Assembly: GCF_027945075.1 (NCBI RefSeq)
Contig: NZ_CP116034.1
Location: 2,232,001-2,296,000 of the forward strand
DNA from: Chryseobacterium sp. CY350
GTDB lineage: Bacteria > Bacteroidota > Bacteroidia > Flavobacteriales > Weeksellaceae
Reading direction: 5' to 3'
DNA length: 64,000 bases
Both the position numbers and the translations under genes were made by a program. Positions within the stretch are counted from its first letter, which is position 1. The number at the start of each line of letters is the position of its first letter. The notes beneath the pieces were generated by a model that searched no databases, was not told where the DNA came from, and saw only the letters and a program-made list of their open reading frames with translations. This document shows positions 55,577 through 64,000 of the stretch, in pieces.

Positions 55577-55831
55577 GTAGGTAACGGTAGAATACGACAC
55601 TGCAAAAAAGCATTCAACAGAGAATGTAGAGATTATCTACGATCCTTCCCACGTCCGAAAAATCCGTCACCTCCTTCCCCACCCGCAAAAGAGAAAGGAA
55701 AAAGCAAAAAAGAAGAAAAAAGCATTGGAGAAAAGATAGCCGAAACCGGAAAAGAACTTTGGGATTGGTGGGAAAGCAAAGGAACAGCTTCTAATAAACA
55801 GGAACCTACAAAACAGAAACCGGACGGGAAA
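55577..55831 (+). repeat. Effector linker repeat, copy 2
   Basis: Copy 2 matches 51537-51782. The segment from about 55653 to 55831 differs from copy 1 at only a few bases. One T is missing in a T-run near 55641, so the frame breaks inside the linker. Upstream, the frame has two stops (TAGTAG) where copy 1 reads LEFYV. Confidence 0.85.
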
Positions 55832-57102
55832 AGTCCTGCTATTGTGAAGGAGCAACCAAAACAGGAGGCAAAGCAAGAAAATGGAAAGTGTCAACGGTGT
55901 GAAAAATTAGCCAACGAAGAATTAAAGCAAATATTTACTAGCGCATCTGAAACAACATTAGAACAAGTTGTTGCAGCATTCAATGAAGTAAACATAAAGC
56001 TAGGAATAGATACGTGTCAGAAAAAAGCTCATTTCTTTGCTCAAATTAGGGAAGAATCAGGATCAAAACTTACACCTCATGAACCAGAAAGTATTAATTA
56101 CAGTGCAAGAAGACTTAAAAATGGAGACTATGTAAAAGGAACGGATGGGTAAAAGATTGAAGGAATGGAGGTCATTATTCTTCAGGAACATGGAAAGAAG
56201 GACCGTTTTCATATTTTAAAAGAAATCCATCAGAAGCTGATTTATATGGCAGAAAAGATTTAAATAAATATGGAGATGGAGGGATTCAAAAGGCAAATCA
56301 AGAAGCTATAGCAAATAGAGCTTACGCAAATAGAAATGGAAATGGAAATGTGACAAGTGGGGATGGATGGAAATATAGAGGACGGGGATTAATACAATTA
56401 ACGGGCAAAGATAAATACAAATTAGTTAATGATAAATTAAAACAAAAAGGAATCAATTTAATTATTGATGGAGATAATGTAAATAACAATAGAGAAGGAA
56501 CCATTGCGTCAATGGCTTATTGGGCAGCAAATGGATTAAATGAAAAAGCAAAAGCAGGAAATGAAAACATGCACGTTGATGCTATAACGAAAGTCATAAA
56601 CTCTGCTACAGATTCTTATACTGCGAGACAAAATCATTTTAAAAATACATATAAAATTTTTAATGTTGATAAATGCGGATCCAAATTAAAAAAGAAAAAA
56701 GAAGAGCCGAAAACAAAAAAGAAAGGAAAATATCATATTGATGCCGCCGTTACCTATATTATTAATAATGCAGAACCAAAATCATTGGGTAAATGTGCAA
56801 AATATGTGAGGTTAGCCATTAATGAGGGAGGAATAAGTAATATATATGGACATGCTACCGAATATTATGATACAGACAAATTAGTAAAATATGGATTTAC
56901 TAAGATTGGAACAAATTTAGACTCCATACAGTTGGAAAAAGGAGATATTGCAGCTTTTGGTTCTGTTAAGGGGCATAAATATGGTCATATTGCAATGTGG
57001 ACTGGAAGTCAATGGGTTTCTGATTTCAAACAGAAATCTTTTTGGGTAGCAAATCAATATTCTATTGAGAAAAAATATGCAATTTACAGATGGGACGAAT
57101 AA
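55577..57102 (+). pseudogene. Orphan effector cassette: GH19 lysozyme plus CHAP-type amidase (broken)
   Basis: The cassette starts in linker copy 2 and has no start region. Frame 1 (about 55653-56152) gives the linker, then CEKLANEELKQIF, QIREESGSKLTPHEPESI and INYSARRLKNGDY, a GH19 chitinase/endolysin type with its catalytic EES region. A TAA (56150-56152) and a frameshift near 56160 interrupt it. The second part (about 56162-57102) continues the GH19 domain (NRNGNGNVTSGDGWKYRGRG, then LIQLTGKDKY), followed by a CHAP-like amidase with the Cys in GKCAKYVRLAINEGG and His in YGHIAMWTGSQWVSDF. The pieces align in order, so this was one protein. Confidence 0.8.
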
Positions 57103-57128
57103 TAACTCACATATAAAATATAAATTTT

Positions 57129-58100
57129 ATGAAAAAATTAATCTGTTTTCTTTTAATAAGCATGCTTTTATTAGGATGTAAACAAGAAATAAAGGCAACT
57201 AATACAATTCAGAATTATGATAGTTTGCAGACGAAAAATGACACAGAAAAAGCAATCAAGTTCTTAAAAGAATTCTATTTTTCAGTTTATGGCTCTGACG
57301 AAAATAATGAAATATTAAAGAAAAAATATTTGTCGGAAAGAGTTTTAAAAAGAATAGACAGCCTTACTTCAAATGAAAATGATCTTATTTTAGATTATGA
57401 CCCTTTTATTCAGGGGCAGGATTATAATGGTAGCTCGATAAAAAAAACACTTAAAATAATATCTTTAGGTAGCAAAGACAAATTTAGAGTAAGTTTTTTA
57501 TTATTTGGAAATAAAGATGAAAAACGAACAAACATAGATATTGCTTTACAAAAAAATAAAAAAGGAAACTATTTGATAAATTGTATATTGAATGATGAAT
57601 ATTTAAATTTTAAAGATAATTTTTCTCAAGAAGAACAAAACAAATTTTATGTTTTGGATAGTGCTAATTTAAAAATGCAAAAAAATACTTATAAAATATC
57701 TGTTTTAGAAAAAACTGAAAATAAGAATAAGGAAAATGTGCAACATAATTCCAATCCAATTATATTATATAAAAATGGAAAAAAAATTGCTCAAAGCAAC
57801 AATCTTATATACCCTTATAATGATAATTGTCCTGCTGATGGTTTTCAGCGTTTAGTTTCAAAAAATAATTATTTTACCATTGAGCAATCATATTGTAAAG
57901 AATTTTTATTTGTTTCTTCCTACACAACATTCAAAATAGATGAAAAATCAGGGTATATTTTACTCCACAAATATGGAGAAATATATACAGATAGAAGTAA
58001 CCCAGATGAGTCTATTTCTGATAAAACATTGACCGCAAAAGATTTTGGAGTTATAAAATTTGAATATGTGACGGAAGAGCTTTTATTAAAATTATTATAA
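57129..58100 (+). CDS. Putative immunity lipoprotein, DUF3828-like (for CHAP cassette)
   Basis: A 323-residue lipoprotein (signal MKKLICFLLISMLLLGC). Residues about 38-130 (AIKFLKEFYFSVYG, KKYLSERVLKRID and DYDPFIQGQDY) resemble DUF3828. A second protein with this same domain (FYNKYF, RQKYLSQKLYEKL, DYDAIINGQD) follows the other CHAP fragment at the right end of the window. Two independent CHAP/DUF3828-like pairs support a toxin-immunity relation. Function is inferred from position and signal, and I know of no experimental proof. Confidence 0.68.
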   Translation: MKKLICFLLISMLLLGCKQEIKATNTIQNYDSLQTKNDTEKAIKFLKEFYFSVYGSDENNEILKKKYLSERVLKRIDSLTSNENDLILDYDPFIQGQDYNGSSIKKTLKIISLGSKDKFRVSFLLFGNKDEKRTNIDIALQKNKKGNYLINCILNDEYLNFKDNFSQEEQNKFYVLDSANLKMQKNTYKISVLEKTENKNKENVQHNSNPIILYKNGKKIAQSNNLIYPYNDNCPADGFQRLVSKNNYFTIEQSYCKEFLFVSSYTTFKIDEKSGYILLHKYGEIYTDRSNPDESISDKTLTAKDFGVIKFEYVTEELLLKLL

Positions 58101-58154
58101 ACATTACTATTATTTTAAAAAAGTTGAGGACTCTCAGCAGAGCATTAACCACCA

Positions 58155-58307
58155 AGCAAAAAAGAAGAAAAAGGCATTGGAGAAAAAATAGCCGAAACCG
58201 GAAAGAACTTTGGGATTGGTGGGAAAGCAAGGAAACAGCTTCTAAAAAACAAGAACCTACAAAACAGGAACCGGACGGGAATCTACGGTGATGGTGAAGG
58301 AGGAGAA
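58155..58307 (+). repeat. Effector linker repeat, copy 3 (decayed)
   Basis: A shorter copy that starts at the KSKKEEK-coding part of the linker. It has single-base deletions relative to copy 1 (for example one A lost before AGAACTTTGGG and one in GGGAAATCTACGG), so no continuous frame remains. Confidence 0.8.
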
Positions 58308-59570
58308 CGAAGGGATCTGTGTTTGCAAAGAAATCAAGCTTTATTGGGGGAAAAAATTCACCTGTCAAGAAAGGAAGAAAATTTTTGAAATTTCCAGACG
58401 CCTTAACTGTAGTCCTGACTATTTAACTTCTGCAATGGCTTTAGAAACGGGTGGAACTTTTGATCAAGGTATTGTTAATAGTTTAGGTTATACCGGATTA
58501 ATACAGATTGGTTCTACTGCGGCAGATGATATTAATAGAGGAAAGGGACGAATGTATCTGCGGGAAGTAAAGGAAATTTGCAAAATATGACCAAGCTTGA
58601 ACAATTAACTTCTGTAGAATACTATCTTGAGCCATTTAAAGGAAGATTGAACACTTTGGCAGATTTTTATTTAGCCATTTTAATGCCTGTAGATTGTGGA
58701 AAGGGAAATCTGAGAAATCATGTAGTTTTTGATAAAAATATAAAATTGGATTACAATGCTAAAGGCGAAGTTATACAAAATACAAAATGGGTAAGACAAA
58801 GTGCTTATGCTCAAAACCCAGTATTTCATAAACAAGGAAAAAATGAAGATGGAAAAACCTATGTATGGGAAATTGCAGAAGAAATAGAAAAATGGTACAA
58901 CAAAGGAGAAGCTAATGCAGAGTCAAGCTTTTCTTGTCAAAAATCATCAGCTCCTGCAAAAGCTGAAAAGAAAAGTGGTAAATGGCACGATCCTGTAGAC
59001 AACCCTAGATTAACAAAATATAATTATTCGGGAAATATAAAGCCTTCCAGTGGAACTTATGGCTGGTGCAGAAGAAAATCTGATGGTTCCAAAAAATATC
59101 ATTCTGGTTTTGATTTTTTTGCAATTCCTGGAAAAGACAAAGTATATGCTTGCTTAAAAGGAAATATTCATCAAGTTAAATATTCAGCGACTGCAGGTTG
59201 GATTGTGAGAGTTAAGATTCAAAATGTAAAAGATTTATTAGAGCAGGAAAAAAAAGTAAATTATAAAACTCAGTTCACAGACGAATTAAAAGGAATCAAC
59301 ATCAAAGAAACAGATGAAGTATATTTCATTTAGATGCATTTAGACAGTGTTTCTGTTACAGAAGCAGACGCAAATGCTAAAAAAGAAGTTCACGCCGGAA
59401 CGGTTTTAGGATACGCCGGAGTTTCAGGTTCTATTGCAAGCGGCGGTAAAGCTCCGCATTTACATTTAGAAATTGCTACCGTTTTAGATGCTTATGGACA
59501 TGGAGAATCTGTTAGAACAAATCCTGCAAGATTTGTAGCACTAATCCAAAAAGCTTCCGATGATTTTGCC
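58155..59570 (+). pseudogene. Orphan effector cassette: lysozyme-like plus M23 (broken), second version
   Basis: Behind linker copy 3 the plus strand encodes CVCKEIKLYWGKKFTCQERK, MALETGGTFDQGI and GYTGLIQIG, aligned with the intact effector. A frameshift follows near 58580; frame 0 then reads from TKLEQLTSVEYYLEPFKGRL to the M23 part (KYHSGFDFFAIPGKDKVYAC). A TAG at 59331-59333 replaces the Tyr expected before MHLDSVSV, then GKAPHLHLEIA gives the HxH motif. The cassette is diverged from the intact one but has the same domain order. Confidence 0.78.
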
Positions 59571-59876
59571 CAGTGGAAAGGTAATTATTATGCAAATTTT
59601 GAGATATCGAGAGCCGAAGGAGATTTTCAGATAAAATATACTATTAGAATTTTAAGCATAGATGACATTTCCATTATAGAGAAAATTAATAATGAGGATA
59701 ATAATATTCAAGATATATTTATAGAATCTGTTTCTGCTGATAAAATTGTCTTTAAATCGAAATCAGACAAAAATTTAGAATATATAGTTAGTAAAATTAA
59801 AGGTGCATATTATTTAATGGGAAGCACCATATACCTTTTAAATCCACCTAATGATAAATATCTTTTAAAGAAATAA
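59571..59876 (+). pseudogene. Immunity-like tail fused to the M23 cassette
   Basis: After NPARFVALIQKASDDFAQ the same reading frame continues into WKGNYYANFEISRAEG, which is the WxGxY-type C-terminal half of the immunity lipoproteins at 52996 and 62052, to a stop at 59874-59876. Toxin and immunity pieces are thus in one frame without the lipoprotein signal in between. It looks like a deletion scar. Confidence 0.6.
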
Positions 59877-59879
59877 TAG

Positions 59880-60392
59880 TTTTTACAAAAAAAACTTGGA
59901 AAATATGGAAAATTGACTACCTAAATCTAGGAAAGAATATTTCTGATACTTTAATCCACACTATTACAAAAAAAGTTGAGGAAGTCAATAATCATGATGA
60001 GTTCATATCTGTTTCTTTGTTCGAAAAATGGAAAGGTAAATATAATTTAAAGCAAGAAAATCTAACGGACGGTTGGGGGAGAGAATCAATCTTTTTCAGA
60101 AATACTCCTTATTAAGCCTTATAGTCGTGTTTTCAAGAGTTGGCTCGCTGATGATGACGAAGTAAGGTATACGAAAGATGATAGTTATCAAGAATATGTT
60201 GGAGGAATTTACGCAACCGCAAACAGAGGTTCTATAGAATTTTATACTAAAAGAGTTGTAATTGGTGGAAAAAATTCTTTATCACCATTATTAACATTGA
60301 TTAGAAGTAACGAAAATTATTTTATTTATAGTTTGACAACATCACCACCCAATAATGGAATCGTTGAAATGCCTATCAAAAAAATAAAATAA
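59880..60392 (+). pseudogene. Second relic of a WxGxY immunity lipoprotein
   Basis: One frame reads WKIDYLNLGKNISDTLIHTI and then SLFEKWKGKYNLKQENLTDG, ending in a stop near 60118. Another frame continues with SWLADDDEVRYTKDDSYQEY and GSIEFYTKRVVIGGKNS to TAA at 60390-60392. Together they cover the C-terminal part of the WxGxY family. The N-terminal signal is missing and the frame is broken. Confidence 0.6.
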
Positions 60393-60404
60393 TGTATACT
60401 GACT

Positions 60405-60722
60405 AAAGCCATGCAAGGCGAATCCGATCCCAAACAACTGGATTTTATATAACGGCGGAATATGCTGCAAAAAAGCATGCAACTGAAAATGTAGAAATAA
60501 TCTACAATCCTTTTCCGTAAAGGAAAAAACGTACCACTTCCACCGCCACCCGCAAAAGAAAAAGGAAAAAGAAAAAAAGAAAAAAGCATTGGAGAAAAGA
60601 TAGCCGAAACCGGAAAAGAGCTTTGGGATTGGTGGGAAAGTAAAGGAACAGCTTCTAAAGACCAAGAACCTAAAAGACAGAAACCGGAAGGGAAATCTAC
60701 CGTGATGGTGAAGGAGGTGAAG
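60405..60722 (+). repeat. Effector linker repeat, copy 4 (longest 5' extension)
   Basis: The 5' end encodes LTKAMQGESDPKQLDF, matching LVTKAMRGEHDGQLEF of the delivery region, so this copy keeps slightly more upstream sequence than the others. It then matches the linker through IGEKIAETGKELWDWW to VMVKEV. It contains frameshifts and a stop (near 60519, TAA after NPFP) relative to copy 1. Confidence 0.8.
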
Positions 60723-62048
60723 GAGGAGAAGAAAGAAGGAACTTGTGTCTGCGAAAAATATGATTTAGTTTGGGGAGGACATCCAAATGTATCTTGTGAA
60801 TTTAGGAAAAAAGTGGTTGAAATTTGCTTAGATCTTTGGGGAGAAGAAAATAAAATAAAAATGGCTAATAATTTAATGGCTGTTTTTAGATGGGAAAGTG
60901 GAGGAACTTTTAACCTGATGTTCCTAATCAGGCAAATTCTGGAGGAACTGGTTTAATTCAATTTATGCCAAGTACTGCAAAAGATCTTTTGAAAAAAGAA
61001 ATTACAGTAGAAATTGTCAAAAATTATTTTGGACAGAAATACAATAAGAAAAGTAAGAAAAAAGAAGATTGGTATCTGAAACGGGTAAAAGAGTTTGCAG
61101 ATATGACAGCAGTGAAACAATTAGATTACGTAAAGCAGTATTTTGAACCATTAAGAGGAAAATCTGTTGAGTTTGTTGATTTTTATTTACAAGTTTTATT
61201 TCCCGCTTCATCGCTAAAGGATGAACATATAGTTTTTGCATCATCATTAAAAAAAATAACTACAAGAACTTCAGAATCTGAAAAACTTAGAAATTTGAGG
61301 GTTAATGCATATAGTCAAAATCGTTGTTTAGATGTAAATAATGATGGTGTTGTTTGGAAATCCGAAATCAAAACTAAAGTCCAAGTATATATTACAGAAG
61401 GACTTGCCAACAAAGGAAAAGATTTTGAATGTGGAAAGAAAGAGGATAAACCTAATACATCATAAGTATCAAAATGCCCAGAAGATTGTTCGCAATGTGT
61501 TGACTATGCGGATGTAGTTTCAAATCCTAAAGTGACTAATCAAAGTGGAGATAAAAATCATAATAGATACAATAAAGCTCCGAGAACAAGAAGCAACGGA
61601 ACAAAATATTATCATACAGGAACTGATATTCTTGCTGTTGTTGGAACGGAGGTTTGCTCAATGACGTGTGGTGAAGTAATTCATATAAGAAAAGATCTTC
61701 CACAAAATGATTTTGTTAAAGGATATGAAAATTGCTAATAGTTATGGCAATACTGTTACTATTAAATCTAAAGATGCAAGTGGTAACACTGTTTATATCT
61801 TTTATGCACATTTATCTCAAGTAAAAGTAATTGCCGGACAAAAAGTTAAGCACAATGATGTTATAGCATTATCAGGAAGTACAGGCAATGCAATGCATGT
61901 TGAAGTGAAATATAGACACGTACATGTAGAAGCAGGTAAATCGTATATTATATATGGCGGAACAAGCGGACAATTAAAATGTAGATTAACAGAACGGTTA
62001 AATCCGGAAGATTATATGAAAACCAAATTTAATGATAACGGAAATTAG
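60405..62048 (+). pseudogene. Orphan effector cassette: lysozyme-like plus M23 (broken), third version
   Basis: After linker copy 4, CVCEKYDLVWGG and MAVFRWESGGTF lead to a one-base deletion near 60920. GGTGLIQFMPSTAKDLLKKE continues in a second frame to a TAA at 61463-61465. The same frame resumes (CPEDCSQCVDYADVV) and gives the M23 start KYYHTGTDILAVVG. A further shift near 61735 leads to the rest (FYAHLSQVKV, then YRHVHVEAG). Pieces fall in the order of the intact effector. The shifts and the in-frame stop make it a clear pseudogene. Confidence 0.8.
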
Positions 62049-62051
62049 ATT

Positions 62052-63014
62052 ATGAAATTAATAAATAACAGAATAAGATTATTGTTTAGATTATTTTTAA
62101 TCTTTATGCTTATATCGTGCAGAGAGCAAGAAAAAAAAGATAATAATATAAAATCTATAAAGGAAGTGAAAATCCCTGATTTTCTCAGTCAAAAATATTT
62201 TCATGGATATCAGCTAAGTCCCAACTCTGATTTTCCTATATATATGCATACTGACAATAGTATAGGAGAGTTTACTGTAAATTTTTTAAATAAAAACACT
62301 GAAAAACAAAAAGAGTGGTTTGATTTTGACGCCAAAAACAATGTGTTTTCTGAAGATGAACAAGACGATAACTACTTTAAACAAATTAATTTATTAATAA
62401 AAAAAAGACTCGAAAACAATCTTTCTGAATATAATATGATAACTGAATATATTCCGAAGAAGTTTTTTACTAAAAAAAATGAATATAAATATCCATATAA
62501 AAAATATTTCTATTTATATGTTTCCAGTAATAAATCTTGGAAATTAATAAATACTAAAACAGTAAAAAATGTGAATGAAAATATTACTTCCCTCCAAAAT
62601 TTTAATTCTTTAATTAAAAATTTAACAACCAAAATTCAACCCTTACAAACAAATACAAGTCAAATAAGCAATTGGAAAGGAGTTTATCATGTAGATATTG
62701 ATTATGGAAAATTAGATAAATTCTCTGAAATTTCTATTAATTATTCTATTGAAATTAAAGATTCGGAATGTACTTTTTCGGGAATGGGATATAAAACATA
62801 TTTTATTGATTTGTGTAAAATAGAGCCTAAAAATGATACTTTAGTCTTGAAGTATCTAAAAACTATTGATGGAGATGGTTTCACTAATCATTCAGATATT
62901 GATGTTTTAGGTATAATAACCCATAAGAATAATGTGTATTATTTAAAAAGTCCTATCGTAGGAGATTTAAAATGGAATTATAATACAAACTTGAAATTAA
63001 CTAAAACGAAATAA
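62052..63014 (+). CDS. Putative immunity lipoprotein, WxGxY family (for third M23 cassette)
   Basis: A 320-residue lipoprotein, signal ending FLIFMLISC. It is homologous to the protein encoded at 52996-53946, with ISNWKGVYHVDIDYG carrying the WxGxY motif, and FKQINLLIKKRLENNLSEYN more N-terminally. It starts 3 bp after the M23 cassette. This gene is intact although the cassette in front of it is broken in at least three places, as expected if immunity stays useful after the toxin is lost. Confidence 0.7.
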   Translation: MKLINNRIRLLFRLFLIFMLISCREQEKKDNNIKSIKEVKIPDFLSQKYFHGYQLSPNSDFPIYMHTDNSIGEFTVNFLNKNTEKQKEWFDFDAKNNVFSEDEQDDNYFKQINLLIKKRLENNLSEYNMITEYIPKKFFTKKNEYKYPYKKYFYLYVSSNKSWKLINTKTVKNVNENITSLQNFNSLIKNLTTKIQPLQTNTSQISNWKGVYHVDIDYGKLDKFSEISINYSIEIKDSECTFSGMGYKTYFIDLCKIEPKNDTLVLKYLKTIDGDGFTNHSDIDVLGIITHKNNVYYLKSPIVGDLKWNYNTNLKLTKTK

Positions 63015-63042
63015 TTTGAGATAAAAATTCCAAACATCACTT

Positions 63043-63277
63043 TACGATAAATTTTTACCAAAATTAGGATTTACAGAAATTACTACTACAAGTTATACTC
63101 CTGTAAAAGGTGATATTCGGTTACACAAAGTATTCCAGGTCATGTTCACGGGCATATTTGTATGTATAATGGCAATCAATGGTTATCAGATTTTAAGCAA
63201 AGAGACATGTGGCCGGGTCCTGGATATAGAAAAAATCCCCCAAGATATAATATATATATATATAGATGGAAATAAAA
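63043..63277 (+). pseudogene. CHAP-type amidase toxin fragment (broken)
   Basis: One frame reads LYDKFLPKLGFTEITTTSYT and then PVKGDI, where a frameshift occurs. The next frame gives GHVHGHICMYNGNQWLSDFK, then QRDMWPGPGYRKNPPRYNIY to a TAA. This is the end of the same amidase type as in the 55577-57102 cassette (YGHIAMWTGSQWVSDFK). No linker or GH19 part remains. It is followed directly by a DUF3828-like lipoprotein gene. Confidence 0.65.
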
Positions 63278-63286
63278 TTAAATAAA

Positions 63287-64000
63287 ATGAACATTAAAAG
63301 TTACTCATTCTTCTTCTAATCAGTGTTTCACTACAAGCATGCAGTCAAACACCAACTAGTAAGCCAAGCTCGAAAATTATAATTTCACAAAATAATAATG
63401 AGATAGTAAAAGAATTAACAATTTTCTATAACAAGTATTTTTCCGAGATGGAAAACACCGGTAAAGCAAGTGAGAAAAATCTTGATTTACTTCGGCAGAA
63501 ATATCTGTCTCAAAAATTATATGAGAAATTAAAAAATATAGATTTAGACTATGACGCTATTATAAATGGTCAGGACATTGATCCTAATTGGAAAAAAACG
63601 CTTAGTATTAAATATATAAAAGAAGAAAATTTATATGAGGCTTGTACAGTAAACGGTTTTGATAATTCAAAAAATTGCACACTTTTAAAAGTAGAAAAAT
63701 CTAAACCGGATACAAAATTTATGATATTAAAGTCAAAAATATAAGTAGTCTATTAAGTTATTCAGATGATGGGGAAGAAAATGATAATATAAATGAAAAT
63801 GTTAATGCGGAATTCTCTGTTAATGGTGAATGGCGAATAAATTGCGGAGATGGAGTCGCCAGTATAACAATTAAAGATAAGGAAGCTTCTCTGGTTGTTT
63901 TATCTAATCAAATCTATATCAAATTGGTTGAAACTAAAAGATATGATTTTGAAAAAGGTATTGCCTACAAATTAAAAATAATCCCTGAAGACAGTGGTAA
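63287..64000 (+). pseudogene. DUF3828-like immunity lipoprotein, frameshifted, runs off the right edge
   Basis: ATG at 63287 starts NIKSYSFFF, then a stop. The shifted frame continues LLISVSLQAC (lipobox) and runs to the DUF3828-like part with FYNKYFSEMENTGKASEKN, RQKYLSQKLYEKL and DYDAIINGQDID, ending at 63742-63744. A further shift near 63730 would join NISSLLSYSDDGEEN and NGEWRINCGDGVASITIKD, which is open to the window end. The two shifts could be real inactivation or sequencing errors; the right end is incomplete. Confidence 0.6.

Noticed and set aside
51537..60722. CRISPR-like direct repeats
   Set aside because: The repeats are about 150-260 bp, only four, irregularly spaced by kilobases, and are coding linker copies.
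55844..62048. Programmed frameshifting in the toxin cassettes
   Set aside because: The shifts are at different places in each cassette, there is no shared slippery heptamer plus structure, and in-frame stops are also present; decay is simpler.
63287..63320. A separate short gene at ATG 63287
   Set aside because: It stops after about ten codons; the lipobox follows in another frame, so it is the broken start of the DUF3828-like lipoprotein gene.

Overview
The window is a chromosomal segment of a Gram-negative, AT-rich member of the Bacteroidota, most likely a Chryseobacterium-type flavobacterium (Weeksellaceae). The indicators are Bacteroidota promoters (-7 box TAnnTTTG), type B type IX secretion (T9SS) sorting domains, small lipoprotein families resembling DUF6705 and DUF6759 (names from memory), ornithine aminotransferase, and an IcmF-type fused B12 mutase. 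The assignment is from sequence only and the species is not determined.

Layout. 0-11.1 kb is housekeeping: a patatin-like lipase (5' end outside the window), an NrnA-like DHH phosphoesterase, rpmH, an FtsE-like ATPase, the ribE / sensor kinase / tRNA methyltransferase operon on the minus strand, pdxA, DUF177-rpmF, accB-accC and rocD. 11.1-20.1 kb is a glycosyltransferase island: GT9, GT4 and GT2 enzymes, two paralogous CgeB-like proteins and a sugar-isomerase-type cupin. 20.2-22.7 kb holds gltX and accA. 22.8-26.6 kb is a minus-strand array of one JAB-like lipoprotein, three DUF6705-type proteins and two leftover C-terminal tails of deleted lipoprotein paralogs. 26.8-45.2 kb holds an XRE regulator, four DUF6759-type genes, tsf, three giant T9SS adhesins in tandem, trmB, and rplM-rpsI-rpsB, which is separated from tsf. 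45.6-48.9 kb is the IcmF-type mutase.

49.0-64.0 kb is the most interesting region: a polymorphic peptidoglycan-hydrolase toxin array. Two LysM proteins (the second with a DUF4280/PAAR-like spike domain) lead to a 685-residue effector built from an N-terminal delivery region, a charged linker, a lysozyme-like domain and an M23 peptidase. Downstream lie alternative C-terminal cassettes: an HxDHFH cassette, GH19 plus CHAP-amidase, two further lysozyme-like plus M23 cassettes and a CHAP fragment. Three of them carry a recognisable copy of the same linker. Nearly every cassette is followed by its own lipoprotein, the presumed periplasmic immunity protein. Most orphan toxin cassettes are broken by frameshifts or stops while most immunity genes are intact. 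M23 cassettes are always followed by one lipoprotein family (WxGxY motif), and CHAP cassettes by another (DUF3828-like). The array runs off the right edge.

A second structural story: inverting roughly 28.0-42.9 kb back would restore the usual rpsB-tsf adjacency and also bring all four DUF6759-type genes together in one orientation. No rRNA, tRNA, CRISPR array, insertion sequence, attachment site or replication origin was recognised.
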